Assembly: GCA_025331435.1 (NCBI GenBank)
Contig: JAIWNI010000107.1
Span: 32,020 to 96,019, forward strand
Direction: 5' to 3'
DNA length: 64,000 nt
DNA from: Choanephora cucurbitarum
Taxonomy: Eukaryota; Mucoromycota; Mucoromycetes; Mucorales; Choanephoraceae
Part shown: one piece after another, positions 33,785 to 46,114 of the stretch
How the letters are laid out: each line of letters opens with the position of its first letter
How positions within the stretch are numbered: position 1 is the first letter of the stretch
The notes under the pieces: generated by a model
What the model saw: the letters and a program-made list of their open reading frames with translations, nothing else
Told to the model about the DNA's origin: nothing
Database searches by the model: none
Program-made: the position numbers and the translations under genes

Positions 33785-36700
33785 TTAAGAGTGCTGCAAT
33801 GCCTCATGAAAGGTCGAATAAAAGCCGTTGTAATCCAATCGAGTCCAAAGCGAACGTAGATCTTCATCAGGATAAGACTTGAGCATCTTGAGGAATTCAA
33901 GCACATGCATCGTAAAGTAATCTTCAATTTCATGATGTTGTTGACGTAGCTTATTGACTTTCTCAACATCTTCTGAAGTACCTATAGGAAACGCCTTGGC
34001 TGATTCAGTTGTCACATAATGAAGAAAACGATCCAGCACATTCTTGTATTTCAGAATGGCATTTAGAATATCGTTCAGTTGACTTGCCAATGCTTTGTGC
34101 TTCAGGCTACTCAAGAAGCCCTTTTCAGTGATCTCTTGAAGGTAGTTTCCATGAGCCACAATGATGGAATCCAAATCGATACTCTTGGTCTCTATAAATG
34201 TTTCTAGTTTATCCCATGAACATTCAAGCACTTCAAACAAGACATAATGTTGTAGTTGATAGATGAAATGGATCATTCTCTGAATGGTCAATTGAGTATA
34301 CTGTAGATCTGGCTGAATCTCGGCAAACTCGACAAATTCACGGGTTGTCTTGCCCCACTGTCGCCAGGATGAAGACAGTGTGTATTCCACTCGTTTCAAT
34401 CGCCAGAGAAAATTGAAGATCTGGAGGTATTGATGCATTGCCTGAGGACTGAATACAGTACTGATAGGAGCATCTACATGGTAATCTAATGAAAAGACAT
34501 CCCAGCCTAAATCATCTTTTTGGATCTATAGAAACCATTAGAGAGTGACACCATCGACTCCTATGTATCCTTACTTCAAGTAGTCGAACATCAAGACGAT
34601 TCAAAACTTCAGGATCATCATATTGAGCATTGGAGGAACGAACAGCGGTTTCCAGAATACCTGTGAGATTATGACGAAACAATGTATTGGCTGGCTTGCT
34701 CAGATGATTCCTAATATATGAATAAGTCTCTTTGTTGGGGGGAAAGTTTTTTTTTAGAAAAGAATAGATTTACCATAATACGTCCATGAGATATTGAATG
34801 AAATCGCCTTGACCAAGTAAGAGATACCGTTTCATGGCCTTGAGATGATCCATCAATTTGTATTTTGTTTTCAACAGATCAAGCAAGGCTTTACTTGTGA
34901 TATGATAAGCTACTTCAATAGCATCTTCTACAGTCTGTGTTTCTCCATATTGAAATACACAATGTGCTATTTCAAATAAGTCTCATCTCAAGATTGTTCA
35001 TTTTTTCATTTTTTTTTTTACCTAAAGAAGCCATGGGTTGTTCTTCAAGTAGATCATTATGACAACTATAACGAATGAAATTCAAAGATTTTCCAATAGC
35101 AAAGATCTTATGAGCCAATTCTTTCGATAGGAAAGAAGGCAACATGTCTTCACGCAATGAATACTTGTGTTGCCATAACTCATCTTCAGAGACAGTAGGA
35201 TCGCAGGCAACAAAGAATTCACCATAAGGATCATCTAGTTCACCTTCATAGACCCACCGTTCCAGCATATCATAAAATGGTCTGGAGACCACACGAAGCA
35301 TATCGATCAAATACGTCTGGATAAAGGGATCACCGTGTTTTGTATAGTTATGAATCATGGAGATAAGTGCACCTCCTTTTTGATCTATAGAAACCACACA
35401 TATTAGATACACAAAAAGAAATCACGCTTGTTTTCATTTACCTTGACATACATCCACCAAAACACTCATCAATCTTAACTTTTGATTACATTCAAGTGTC
35501 CAGACAGTCAATCGCTTGAGAGTCAGACTTTGATCAGTAAGTCCTAAATGCTTATTGGCAATTTGTTTCTCAATCTGTGCTTCCAAGATAGCAATCAACT
35601 TGTAATATTCTGTCAACTCATGCTGAAGAGCAGCACATAATGACTGTCCTACCAAACCAATATGAGGTGAATCGACATGTTCCTTGATGAAGTTCCTCAC
35701 ACAACTATAAAGCCAACCGATCTCAGCCAGCTTAAAGACCATTTCTTCTGTAGATTTAGAGACTTCAATGCCTGGTACAAACACATGATCGTTCAACTGT
35801 CTATCATATCGAATATATTGACCATCAATGCCTTGAAATAGAAAGATCAAATCTCGAAGAAGATCTGCTTCTGATACATAGAGTGTAGCTTTGTATCAAC
35901 ATGAGTAAATAAGATTTCTTTATTGCTTTTTTTTTTAAGAATGACTTGCCTTACCATCAAGTGTAGGTTGTTCATTACGCAATGATTCTCTTGCTTGAGC
36001 TAGTTGAACAGCAGGTGGTGATAGATCAATGCCGATGGGTGTATCCTCTTCAATAGGTGTCCTTGTCAATCGTCGACGCGTATTTCGAGAGCCTTCATGC
36101 GACATGTCTAAGGGTCGGGAAGCAGGTGGTTGTACATCTGACTCTATATTTCTTAGTCCTCTTGAAGAAAGTGTGGTATTGCCTAAGGACTACAAAAAAT
36201 GAATAAGTCATTTGGATAACCCTATCTTTTATCTTACGGGTATATCTGGATGGTCTAGGATAGGCATATCACTCATAAGCGATAAAAGATAAAGAATGGA
36301 CCACTTTTTACTGAGTCGAGTCTAGTAGATACTGAAATAGTCAATACTTCAAATATGGTTCATCCTGTCTTGTTTCTGCTTTTTTTTTTCTTTTTTACTC
36401 GAGAAGCTAATTTACTGTACAGATGACCAAATCGAAATGCTTTATCACTATTTCCTGTTGCTTTCACTAATGATACACTGGGTTAGTTTGTATAAATAAA
36501 CATGGTCATTGATTTACATTGATCATGTATCTTGTTGACGATATCACTTTCGTTAGGCATCACAGAAGGTTCACTTTGACTAATTACAATGTCAGTTTAT
36601 CAAGGTTTGCAATGCGATGGAATGTATGAACCTGATTAACAATTGACTGAATCGTTCTACAGTCTCTTGTTTATGTTGCTGTTGTTCCTCTAAAGATCTA

Positions 36701-36879
36701 TCTGAACCCTTATCGAACCGGTCAAACAGTCTAGAGAGTGTCTTGGTTAAGTGAGCATTAGCGAAAGAAGGTAAGGTGGCTTGTGAAGTGGCAAAAGACT
36801 CTCTACTCTGATTCGATCGAAGTAGGTCGAAATAGATCAGTCGTTGTTGTTGTGCCCAATTACTGTCTGAATACTCCAT
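33785..36879 (-). CDS. SPC98: Gamma-tubulin complex component 3 (GCP3/Spc98)
   Basis: Subunit of the gamma-tubulin small complex, which nucleates microtubules at spindle pole bodies. The gene has about nine exons. The N-terminal exon (ATG at 36879) is a Gln-rich helical region; a linker carries [18 protein letters not shown]. The first GRIP domain has [20 protein letters not shown], then [35 protein letters not shown] and [11 protein letters not shown], which match GCP3 rather than GCP2. The second GRIP domain has [29 protein letters not shown] and [19 protein letters not shown], and it ends with [14 protein letters not shown]. The total is around 870 residues, near the family norm. Internal exon borders are approximate, the 5' exons least certain. 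Confidence 0.9.
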
Positions 36880-38365
36880 TGTTGAAGTAAAAAAAAAAAA
36901 AATAATACAATGAAAAAAAAATAAAATAAACGCGTGCCTTTAAACGCGTAAACGGAGTCTTATTTCAGTGCATAAATCTAGCAAACAACAATGAATAGTT
37001 TTTTCTTCAGACAGTTTGTTATGGTATCAACACAGTTTTGGTTTGTGTTTTTATTAGGGAAAAATAAAAATGATCTAAATAACAAATGTGAATTACCAAT
37101 TTCTTCATCAACAGAAACTCATGCGTGTGTTTGATTAGCCACATAGTACTCCATCTCAAGCTTCTTTTTTTTTTGTTGTGATATCTCAATTCATGTAGAC
37201 AATAAGGAAAGAGTATGATTTCTTTTAGAGTAGTTACTGTTATAGCCACTTGTCTATGATCCATAGCATGTCTTGATTGTTTCAATGGCTTAGTAAGATG
37301 ATTTCTATCACGAATTAGAAGCTATTTTAAACAGCTTGTACATGGTTGAAGGTTCTCTTTAAGTTTAGAAAGCGAGACATATGATTGGACAGAATCTAAA
37401 CGTGAGACAAACCTTGGAGTCATTTAAATAGACCAGTCAACAATAAATTATTTTTCTTTTGTTCAACTTAAAAATACTCAGCAAAAAAAAAGAGGTTAGA
37501 GGAGAAAGTTGACCTTGGAAAACCTGACCAATAGAAAGGTTACAGTTCATTTTGATTTGTTGAAGACTTTTTTGTGTTATCTGATCATCAGATAAATTGA
37601 TTCGGAGATGTAACAACCCATGTTGTAATAAGAATAGAGCCCTACCATGGACTATCTCTCTCTCTTTTTCTGAATTCTCTAAGAGATAGAACAAAGAAAG
37701 GCATCATCCAAAGAAAAGCAAACTTTCTTGCCCATTAAAGAAGTCACCTTGTTAAATGTTATTTCAGTTCAAATTGGTATGACAAGACAACCAAGATCTT
37801 TTTTAAAAGAAAAATTCGATGGTAGAACAACACATTACTAGAATCAGAAGGTTATTCCCGGGGGAGAAAAAAAGGGGGAGGGGAAATAGGATTTAGGCAA
37901 GATCCTTAAAGGTCATGTACACCATGATGCTAGTTATCAGATTTTTTTTTTCTGTTCTTATTTTAGACTCCGTTCACTTCCCTTGATTTTCTAAAGAATC
38001 TAAAGTATTTTATTCATGACAAATCAAAGAGTTACACCGCGATTATTTTCGATTCATTGATCGATAAAAGAAACCTACAAGTGTATTCAATAAAAAACAT
38101 TCCATGTCTCTATCTAACTCGTTTTGTGTGTGTGATTGCTTTAGAATAGACTCACCTTTCTGCTAATCCTAGTTTTAATCTATACCCAATTAGCGTTAGA
38201 ATAAGCTTATTTCTCTGGCCACTTTTACTCAAAAAAAAAGAAGCTCTTTCGATAAGATGTGTGTGTGTGTCACAAGAATTTGAGATGCGACACATAGATT
38301 ACACATATATAAAGAAGTAAAAAAGCAAGAACACTTTCTCTTTTTTTTTTTTTTTTAAACTTTTC
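36880..38365. other. Intergenic region between divergent GCP3 and transporter genes
   Basis: 1.5 kb AT-rich spacer. It has a G-rich patch near 37860-37890, a (GT)n run near 38263-38272 and a T18-type run right before the transporter start (about 38340-38356). Small frames at 37019-37285 and 37437-37694 have no motif. No RNA gene seen. Confidence 0.55.
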
Positions 38366-40228
38366 ATGCCTTCTGACACTGGAGAAAAGGCACCTTCTGT
38401 CTTATTGGGTGTCAAGATAGTTGAACTATACAAATTAGTATGGCACAAATATGACATGTACATTGTCTTTTCAAGGTAAAAGAGTCTTTTTTTATGTCAA
38501 TATATATCCTTTTTCTCACAATTGGGGATGATAAGTTTGGTCTTACTTTCCTGGGCTATCAATTGGGAAGCCTATACCAACATGGCTCTCTCTCAATACC
38601 TCTTGAGTGAACTTGAATCCGTCAATCTGATCAGTATCCTCTCAACTGTTCTCTATATCCTTCAAACAGCACTCTTGCCCATGTACTCTAAACTATCCGA
38701 TATCTACGGTAGAGCCGCCTGTTACACTGTAGCCATGTCACTCTACATCATTTCTTATATTGTCATGGCCACATCAAAGACCTATACGAATTTAGTGGTA
38801 CGTATATATATTTAATTTAAATAAGCTAGATGAACTCACCTGGTGCATTAGGGTGCACAAGTCATCTATGCGTTTGGTTATACAGGTGCTGCCATCCTTG
38901 GTCCTGTCACGATTGCTGACCTGACCAATGTCGTCAACCGTGGTCTCTTTCAAGCGCTCTATAACATCCCTACCCTGATCAACTTGTTCGTCACCGCCAA
39001 GGCAGGTCAAGCCCTGAACGACGCGGGCCATCTCCGATGGGGTTATGGTATTGTCCCGATCCTCTTGTTCGTCACGTCTTTCCCTCTGCTGGCCAACCTA
39101 TGGCGTCTTCAAATCAAGGTCAAGAAGAGCGGGTTATTGGAACAATACAGAAAAGAACATGGGGAAGCCAAGATGACAGCCTTGGAACGTCTTCACTGGT
39201 TATGTATCGAACTCGATGTGATCGGCAGTCTCTTGCTGATTGCCGGTCTCTGTCTGATCTTGCTTCCTTTGGTACTTGCATTACCTAGCTGGGGTGGATG
39301 GAAGAGCGGGATCACGATCGGTACCTTGATGGGTGGTGTGGTTGCCTGGGCCCTGTTTGCTCTCTGGGAAATCAAGTATGCCAAAAAGCCCATTATCCCT
39401 CTGGCCCACTGGGACACCCGTACACCTCTCTATGGCGTCTGTGCACTCTCGACCGTGACGATCATCTCGTCCACCAACTGGCAATTCTTCACGACCTATC
39501 TGATGGTCTCACGCCGAGTCAATTCCGAGACGGCCAACCTGTTGGAACGAGGGTACAATGTGGCCTATATCTTGTGTGAACTGATGGTGGGTATCCTGAT
39601 GAAACGGTTCCGTGTCTGGAAACCGTTTGTCTGGACAGGTGTGGCCTTGACTATCTTGGGTGTTGGTTTGATGATCCCAGCCCGTCTTCCTGAATCGTCA
39701 GATGCATTTGTGGTGATCTCTCAGACGATTGTGGGTATTGGTTCAGGCTTCTTGTATACGCCCATGTTGGTGGCCATTCAGAGTTCGGTGCCGCATGAGG
39801 ATATGGCGGTGGCTACGGCCATGATGCAAGTCGGTGGTTCGATGGCTGCCAGTATTGGGTCCACGATGGCTGGTACGATCTGGAATAACATGTTGCCTGG
39901 TCAGATTGCACAACATGTGCCTGGTGAATACAACTATGCCAAGATTGTGGGTGATGTGACCTATGCACAAAATCTACCTCAAGAACAATGGGTTGGTGTT
40001 GTTCATGCGTATGGGTACATTCAGAAGATCTTGTCTATCATTGCTCTCTGTGTTGCCTTTATCACTTTCTGCTTTACGATCCCCATGAAATCATTTGGTT
40101 TAGAATCGTATCAAGAGGGTTCTGCTGGTTCAGAGCACTCGGATAGCCTTCAAAAGAAAGAGAGTCAACATACCTATGCTCATCAAGATGAACTCTATAA
40201 TCATGAGGATGCTACCCATAAGGCTTAA
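38366..40228 (+). CDS. MFS transporter, siderophore-iron (Sit1/Arn) type
   Basis: Twelve-to-fourteen-helix major facilitator, most like fungal siderophore-iron transporters, at the plasma or endosomal membrane. Three exons: the ATG at 38366 begins MPSDTGEKAPSVLLG. An intron with acceptor ATAAG joins to SLVLLSWAINWEAYTNMALSQYLLS, and a second joins to VGAQVIYAFGYTGAA. Family features are the first-helix WEAYTNMALSQY (siderophore carriers have a similar aromatic helix), LSDIYGRA for the loop 2-3 motif, and TPMLVAIQSSVPHEDMAVATAMM late in the protein. It has about 575 residues and ends in a charged His/Glu/Ser tail. Codon choice in the core is unusually GC-rich next to its flanks. The substrate is inference. 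Confidence 0.85.
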
Positions 40229-40646
40229 GTTGAATAAAGATTGAATTCATATGCGTTACAAAGTGTAACCCATGTTGAACACCATTAATTAGTTAGACCC
40301 TCATTTACTCTCCTTGAATCTGTGTTATCCATAACAGAAAGGAGGAGGGGTTTTTGTTTATGGATCAATTAATTTCGAGTGATGTAACCATTCGATATCG
40401 ATTTCCCATTTTACACTCATGCTTATCTAAAGGGGTACATGCTTCTACCACACGCTCTATCTATAAAGAAAAGCGAAACAGTTCATTTAACATGGATTAT
40501 GTTGAATCTAATCAACAGAACTCTTTGTGAAAGCACGGTCCTAATTCTAGCCTGTGCACAAGGAAATGAAAGAACTGTCGTACGAGCTACTTTATTATAA
40601 AATAAAAAGGCAATTCTTTTCCCTTTATCTTTACTTTCTTTAAAAA
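40229..40646. other. Intergenic region between the transporter and the WOPR gene
   Basis: Transporter 3'UTR and promoter of the next gene. No further feature seen. Confidence 0.5.
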
Positions 40647-41250
40647 ATGTCATTTCCAGAAACATACCATGGTTATATTAGCAATATGGCAGATACCATG
40701 TTGGTCATTGAAGCCTGTAGACACGGTATCTTACCTACCATCAATCGTAGGTTATTAGAAAAAGAACGAAACTCTATCATGTCAGGCACAATCATTGTGT
40801 TTGAAGAATCTGAATCAGGTAAGCAAAGTAAGATATCCGAAAATAAGATCTCATCATTTTCCCTCCTTTTAAGGTATCAAACGATGGACTGATGGCTTAC
40901 TCTGGAGTCCATCGCGTATCCTAGGCAACTTCCTTGTCTACCGAGAATTAAAGAGCCGAGAGAACAGAAAGAAGACATGGCCAAACAGACAAGGACAGAC
41001 AGTAGAAAAGGAAAGAGCCTTGGTGGGCTCACTCACAGCCTCCAACACCATCTATAATTTCAAGGAAGACGGGTTAATCAAAAAGACCATTCGCCTCCAA
41101 ATCAATGGAAAGCATCTGCATATCATTAACTATTACAACAAAAATGATGTACTCAACAATCGACTACAGACACCTTCATCCAATCCTCAGTTTGCCTATC
41201 TACCGATCTCACCTGATCTGATGCTCCATGTACCAGAAGATCGTAAGTAA
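40647..41250 (+). CDS. Gti1/Pac2 (WOPR) family protein
   Basis: DNA-binding WOPR-domain protein; relatives (Wor1, Ryp1, Sge1, Gti1, Pac2) govern morphological switching, sporulation and virulence traits. Two exons: the first encodes YHGYISNMADTMLVIEACRHGILP and SGTIIVFEE; an intron at about 40820-40873 joins GIKRWTDGLLWSPSRILGNFL to it. The second half carries RENRKKTWPNR, then SLIKKTIRLQINGKHLHIINYY-like residues of WOPR part b, and PFAYLPISPDLML-like residues. It stops at 41248-41250 right after EDRK. The total is about 184 residues, essentially only the WOPR domain. The last codons contain a GTAAGT, so a spliced C-terminal extension is possible. Targets are unknown. Confidence 0.88.
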
Positions 41251-41558
41251 ATCCTTGATTGTATGGGATGAACATTAACACCTTTAAAAGAAAGAAAGCA
41301 TACGTTATCTAAAGAGAGTATATACTGTGGCTTTTGGGAAATCAGAGTTGCACCAAGTAGCATACTTTCCAGAATAAATTAAAGATTGTGACACTGACAA
41401 ACAACATGTCATGTTGACCACATGGCTTATAAAGTGGTCTTTAATAAAAGAGAGATACTACAATTTACTTTTATGGTAACCAACACATAAGTTACCATTT
41501 TAAAAAAAGGGAGAACGTATTTTGTTTGGTAAACAATAAGTAAAATGATTAAAACAAT
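41251..41558. other. 3' intergenic region between WOPR and 14-3-3 genes (convergent)
   Basis: Short convergent spacer; no gene. The possible WOPR extra exon would lie here. Confidence 0.4.
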
Positions 41559-42735
41559 TTATTTGGATTCATCAACAGGTTCAGCCTTAGCAGTTTCATC
41601 AGATTTTTCAGTTTCTATATATATAAAAATACATGATCAGTTACACGCCATTTATCTCTTTCTCTCTCTCTTTCTCTCTTTCTCTTTCTCTCTTTCTTTC
41701 TCTCTTTCTCTTCATCTCATTTTTAAAAGTTCATCATGTTATCATCATCCACCTTTCAATCCCCGAATTAATTTAAACTTACCCTCTTGTAAGTCAGAAG
41801 TCCACAAGGTCAAGTTGTCCCTCAGTAATTGCATGATAAGGGTAGAGTCCTTGTAAGATTCTTCAGAGAGAGTATCAAGTTCAGCAATGGCATCATCAAA
41901 GGCTTGCTTAGCCAAGTGACAGGCACGATCAGGCGAGTTAAGGATTTCATAATAAAAGACAGAGAAGTTCAAGGCAAGACCGAGACGAATGGGGTGAGTG
42001 GGGGCTAATTCGGTTTGAGCAATTTCAGTAGCTGTCTTGTAAGCTTCATGAGCTTGAGTGGCAGATTCCTTGCGAGATTCACTTGTAAGGAATTCAGCAA
42101 GGTAACGGTGATAATCACCCATCCTACAATGCGATGTGTCAATAAATATAAGATATCATGAAACACCTACTTACATCTTATAATAAAAGACCTTGGATTC
42201 ACCACCTTGAGCATTAGGAATCAAGTTATCAGCCAAGACATTCAAGATATCCTTACAGACCTCTTGAAGTTCAGTTTCGATCTTTTGGCGGTAAGCCTTG
42301 ATCTTTTCAACTTGAGCAGCATTACCCTTGCTTTCTTCCTTTTGTTCAATAGAAGAAACAATTCTCCAAGAGGCACGACGAGCACCAATCACATTCTTGT
42401 AGGCAACAGACAACAAGTTACGTTCTTCAACAGTCAACTCAACACCCATCTAATTCAATCGTTGTTACTCCTTGAATGTGATAAATATTTTTTTTATTTT
42501 TTATTTTTGTCTTACCTTTGCAACATCCTTAGTGAAAGAGACCATTTCTAAACAAAACAAAAAAAGAGATGAGGTGATGTTGAAGATGAACAAACAAGAT
42601 GAAGCTCATTTACCATCGTAGCGTTCGGCTTGCTCAGCGAGCTTGGCCATATAAACATTGTTTTCACGTTCCTATGAAGATAGTGTTAACAATACGCGTT
42701 ATTTAGTCTTGATCTATCTCACTTACAGTAGACAT
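41559..42735 (-). CDS. 14-3-3 protein
   Basis: Dimeric phosphoserine/phosphothreonine adapter with many clients in signalling and metabolism. Five or more exons: the first is a few codons (MST, start 42735), then [30 protein letters not shown], and a larger exon with [21 protein letters not shown], the phosphopeptide-binding segment. The next encodes [11 protein letters not shown] and [17 protein letters not shown], then [13 protein letters not shown]. The last exon encodes an acidic, variable tail ending ESK. The last intron (41615-41782, 168 nt) is three times longer than its neighbours because of a TC microsatellite. The total of about 256 residues is standard. Highly conserved and secure. 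Likely one of two or more isoforms in the genome; the symbol BMH1 or BMH2 cannot be assigned. Confidence 0.97.
41645..41718. repeat. (TC)n/(TTTC)n microsatellite in the last 14-3-3 intron
   Basis: Nearly pure TCTC/TTTC on the plus strand, hence GA-rich in the transcript. It makes the 168 nt intron unusually long for this window. Confidence 0.8.
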
Positions 42736-42777
42736 TATGTTAAATAGAAAAAAAGTTGTCAAGTAATAAAAAAAAAA

Positions 42778-42810
<33 letters not shown>

Positions 42811-43421
42811 GAGGTGGGAGGGAGAGGGAAAAAAAAAAGGTATAAGAATCAATATCGGGCTTTTAATTGTCTCGAACGTTACCTTATCTCGCGGTTATTT
42901 ATGGTACGACTAAGTAAAAATTGTATTGATTGGGAGGGAAAATGCATTTGATCCGATGGTCATAGCCAAATCTTAAAAGGCCTTGATAATACTTCTTTAA
43001 TACCGTGAGATTGACAAGAAGGATGCAAGTTCCTTCTAGTGACATTGTCTTACAACAAAAAAGGACTCTTTATTGGACAGAATGTGTTCAAGTGATCAAC
43101 ACCCGAAGCGTTTATTGGTAAAATATTTATCTGATGAAGGAGGACTAACCATTCCACTTCAGGAGTAAGACCTCCACTTGTTCCAAATCCTCCTTCTTTT
43201 TGAAATAAGTCTTTTTCTTATCAATAGAGAGTATGTGCGTGGGACAACTTTTTTATATCTGCATAGGCTTCCAAAGAGGGAAAGAAAAGAAGCCATTTGA
43301 TTGGTGAAGAAAATATCCCCCCCAATGAACGAACGGAGTGTATTTTATGAAGCTTTTGTTTTGAGATCAAAATTATGCAGTCTTCTCTCCCCCCGGGTAT
43401 TGTTCTCTCTTTTTTTTTTTA
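42736..43421. promoter_or_regulatory. Divergent promoter region of 14-3-3 and mitochondrial EF-G2
   Basis: The left part (about 42768-42838) is a purine block on the plus strand: A13, GAAA and (GA)n, then GGAGGGAGAGGGA, so it is CT-rich on the 14-3-3 coding strand. The right part has a C/T stretch (about 43384-43420) ending next to the EF-G2 ATG. No gene in between. Confidence 0.55.
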
Positions 43422-45965
43422 ATGTTAAGACATAGTGTGTCATTAAAGAAGCCCATTTCAATCAATCGACCATGTACTCTTTTAAGACCACATCGATTGA
43501 TGTGTCAATTCAAAGGCTATGCCACTGGTAAAAAAAATCATCCTTGATCTTATGTTCCTATTTCTAATAAAATAATAAAAAGATGCAAAAGACTTTACTA
43601 TACCCAAAACGCGTAACATTGGTATCATTGCACACATTGATGCAGGTAAAAAAATAAATAAAGAAAATCGACATTTTTAATCTTATAGAGAATGATAGGC
43701 AAGACAACCACAACCGAACGTATGCTTTATTATGCAGGTGTCACGAAACGCATTGGTGGTAAGTGAAGAATAAAAGAACACAACCCAATTAAAACTCTAG
43801 TAGACGTGGACGATGGCGATACCGTCATGGACTACCTTGCAGCCGAAAGAGAAAGAGGGATCACCATCAACAGTGCCGCCATCACATTCGGCTGGCAAGG
43901 CCACCGTATCAACCTGATCGATACACCAGGCCATGTGGATTTCACCATGGAAGTCGAACGTGCTGTCCGTGTGCTGGACGGAGCCGTGACCATCCTGGAT
44001 GGCGTGGCCGGTGTCGAGGCTCAGACAGAGACCGTATGGAAACAAGCCGATCGCTACGGGATTCCTCGGATTGCCTTCATCAACAAACTGGACCGGGTCG
44101 GTGCTGCCTATGGTCGAACCGTCCGTGAGATCTGGAAGAAGTTGCGTGCTAGACCGTTGGTGGTCCAAGTACCGGTCATGAGCGAGACTGGATTGCGATC
44201 GGTGGTGGATGTGGTGACGATGGAGCAGATGACCTGGGACGATCATTCGGATGGGTCTGTTGTCCATCGCACTTCTCTGACGCATGAGGAAGGTATCAAG
44301 GCCAGGACGGCGTTGGTGGAAGGCTTGGCTGAGCTGGACGATGAGATCGTGCGGGTGTTTTTGGATGAAGCCGATGGGGATCACATGCGTGTTCAGCCTG
44401 AGGCCATCCGGTCAGCTATTCGACGGGTGACCTTGGCCAACAAGGCCGTGCCTGTCTTGTGTGGTGCTGCCTTTAAGAACCAAGGTGTGCAGCCCTTGTT
44501 GGATGCAGTCATTCAGTATTTGCCGAGTCCGTTGGATAGACCGTCTGCCTTGGTGACCTATAGTAGTGGCAAGACAGCTCTCATTCCCTTGGAAGATCCT
44601 CATCTCTGTGCCTTGGCCTTTAAGGTGGTGCATGATGCCAGACGAGGTCCCATGGTGTATGTCAAAGTGTATTCAGGTAATGAAAGCATACATTGAGGAA
44701 ACTAAAGATTGACGTCTTGTGAAGGTAAACTCAATACGCGCATGACCTTGTTCAATACGACCACACGATCAAAAGAAAGAGTCAACAAGTTACTTCAGAT
44801 GTACGCAAAAGAGGTAGAAGAGATCCCTTCTGTGTCTGCAGGTAACATTGGTGTGATTGTCGGTCTGAAGGACACACGGACAGGAGATACACTGGTCCAG
44901 GCGAACGACACACAGGCTATTAAAAAGGGCCTTCAGTTGAGCAGTATTGAGGTACCTAGTCCCGCCTTCTTTTCGGCCGTGGAGCCTGTGTCTGTGTCTG
45001 AGGAAGAAGCCGTCCAGAACGCCCTTCAAAGCCTGGTACGTGAAGATCCCTCGATTCGTGTCTGGACAGATGAAGAAAGTGGTCAACTGTTGGTCAGTGG
45101 TATGGGTGAGCTTCATCTTGAGATCGTGAAGGATCGGTTGTTGAATGATTTCAAGGTGAAGGCGGATATGGGCAAGATACGCATCAGTTATCGAGAGACT
45201 TGTCAGTCAAGTGCAGATACCTTGACAGAATACGATAAGGAAGTCATGGGCAAACGAGCCAGAGCAGCATGTCGTATTGACATTTCACCTTTAGAAGAAA
45301 ATGACGACATAGGAGAAGGATGGGTGGTGAATGCTGGCAACTACCTTACTTCAGATGTATCACAAGATTCAGATGAGATAGATAGTTCATTAAGTCCTGA
45401 TGATATCAAACAAGCAGTCCAAAACGGGTTATTGGCCGGTCTTGCTCGTGGTGCTATCCTGGGCTTCCCTCTGACGAAACTGAAGATCAGAGCCTATGAC
45501 CTACAGACATTTGGTCAAGATACCACCTATGGCGCTATATCAGCCTGTGTGTCCCATGGTGTCTTTGAGGCTGTCAAACAGGCCAGTCCATGTCTGTTGG
45601 AGCCTATGATGGAAGTGCATACCGAGGTCAATGAAGATCATATCGGTAGTGTCGTCAGTGACCTGAGTGGTACACGCCGTGGTCATGTGATTGGCCTGGA
45701 ATCAACGATGGAGGAAGATCTGACAGAAGAGGATGGTGAGGTGTATGCGCCTGAAGATTCTTTGTTGGTCAATCAGGATGTAGAGGGATATAAGCCTAAG
45801 CAAGTGATTAAGGCACATGTACCTCTCAGTTCGATGTTGGGCTATTCGAGTGCCCTTCGTAGCTTGACAGGCGGTAGTGGTTCCTTCTCTATGCGTGTTA
45901 TTGGCTATGGTGAGATGAGTAAGGATAGAGAGAAGGCTGTGGTATCTGAAATGAAAGGATATTAA
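43422..45965 (+). CDS. MEF2: Mitochondrial elongation factor G2 (ribosome recycling GTPase, MEF2/GFM2)
   Basis: Translational GTPase of the EF-G2mt class, which splits mitochondrial ribosomes with recycling factor. The ATG at 43422 starts an Arg-rich, acid-free presequence (MLRHSVSLKKPISINRP) that is in frame with exon 2 across the first intron. The ATG at 43472 would be out of frame and is rejected. Exons then give [22 protein letters not shown] (G1), AAERERGITINSAAITFGW (G2), LIDTPGHVDFTMEVERAV (G3) and FINKLDRVGAAY (G4). Domain IV to V features GQLLVSGMGELHLEIVKDRL and GYSSALRSLTGGSGSFSM. The length of about 760 residues matches MEF2. Four introns fall in the first half. Identity is secure; MEF1 is less likely because of the long, divergent domain IV insert (about 45270-45400). 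Confidence 0.92.
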
Positions 45966-46114
45966 ACAAATCAATACATATTAAGCATGAGGTCAATTGT
46001 CCAAAAAAAGAAGTATGGGTTGGTTACACCATGCTATTATCTGAGTCTATAATGGTTTAATTGACCTGTTTTCAAGTCTTTTTTTCTTTCTTTTTTTTCT
46101 TTATTATAAACTCT

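Noticed and set aside
43472..43525. ATG at 43472 as EF-G2 start
   Set aside because: Out of frame with the GTPase exon after splicing; the ATG at 43422 is in frame and gives a good mitochondrial presequence.
43797..44384. Antisense frame of 195 codons over EF-G2
   Set aside because: Antisense to the GTPase domain; His/Gln/Asp-rich, no family signal.
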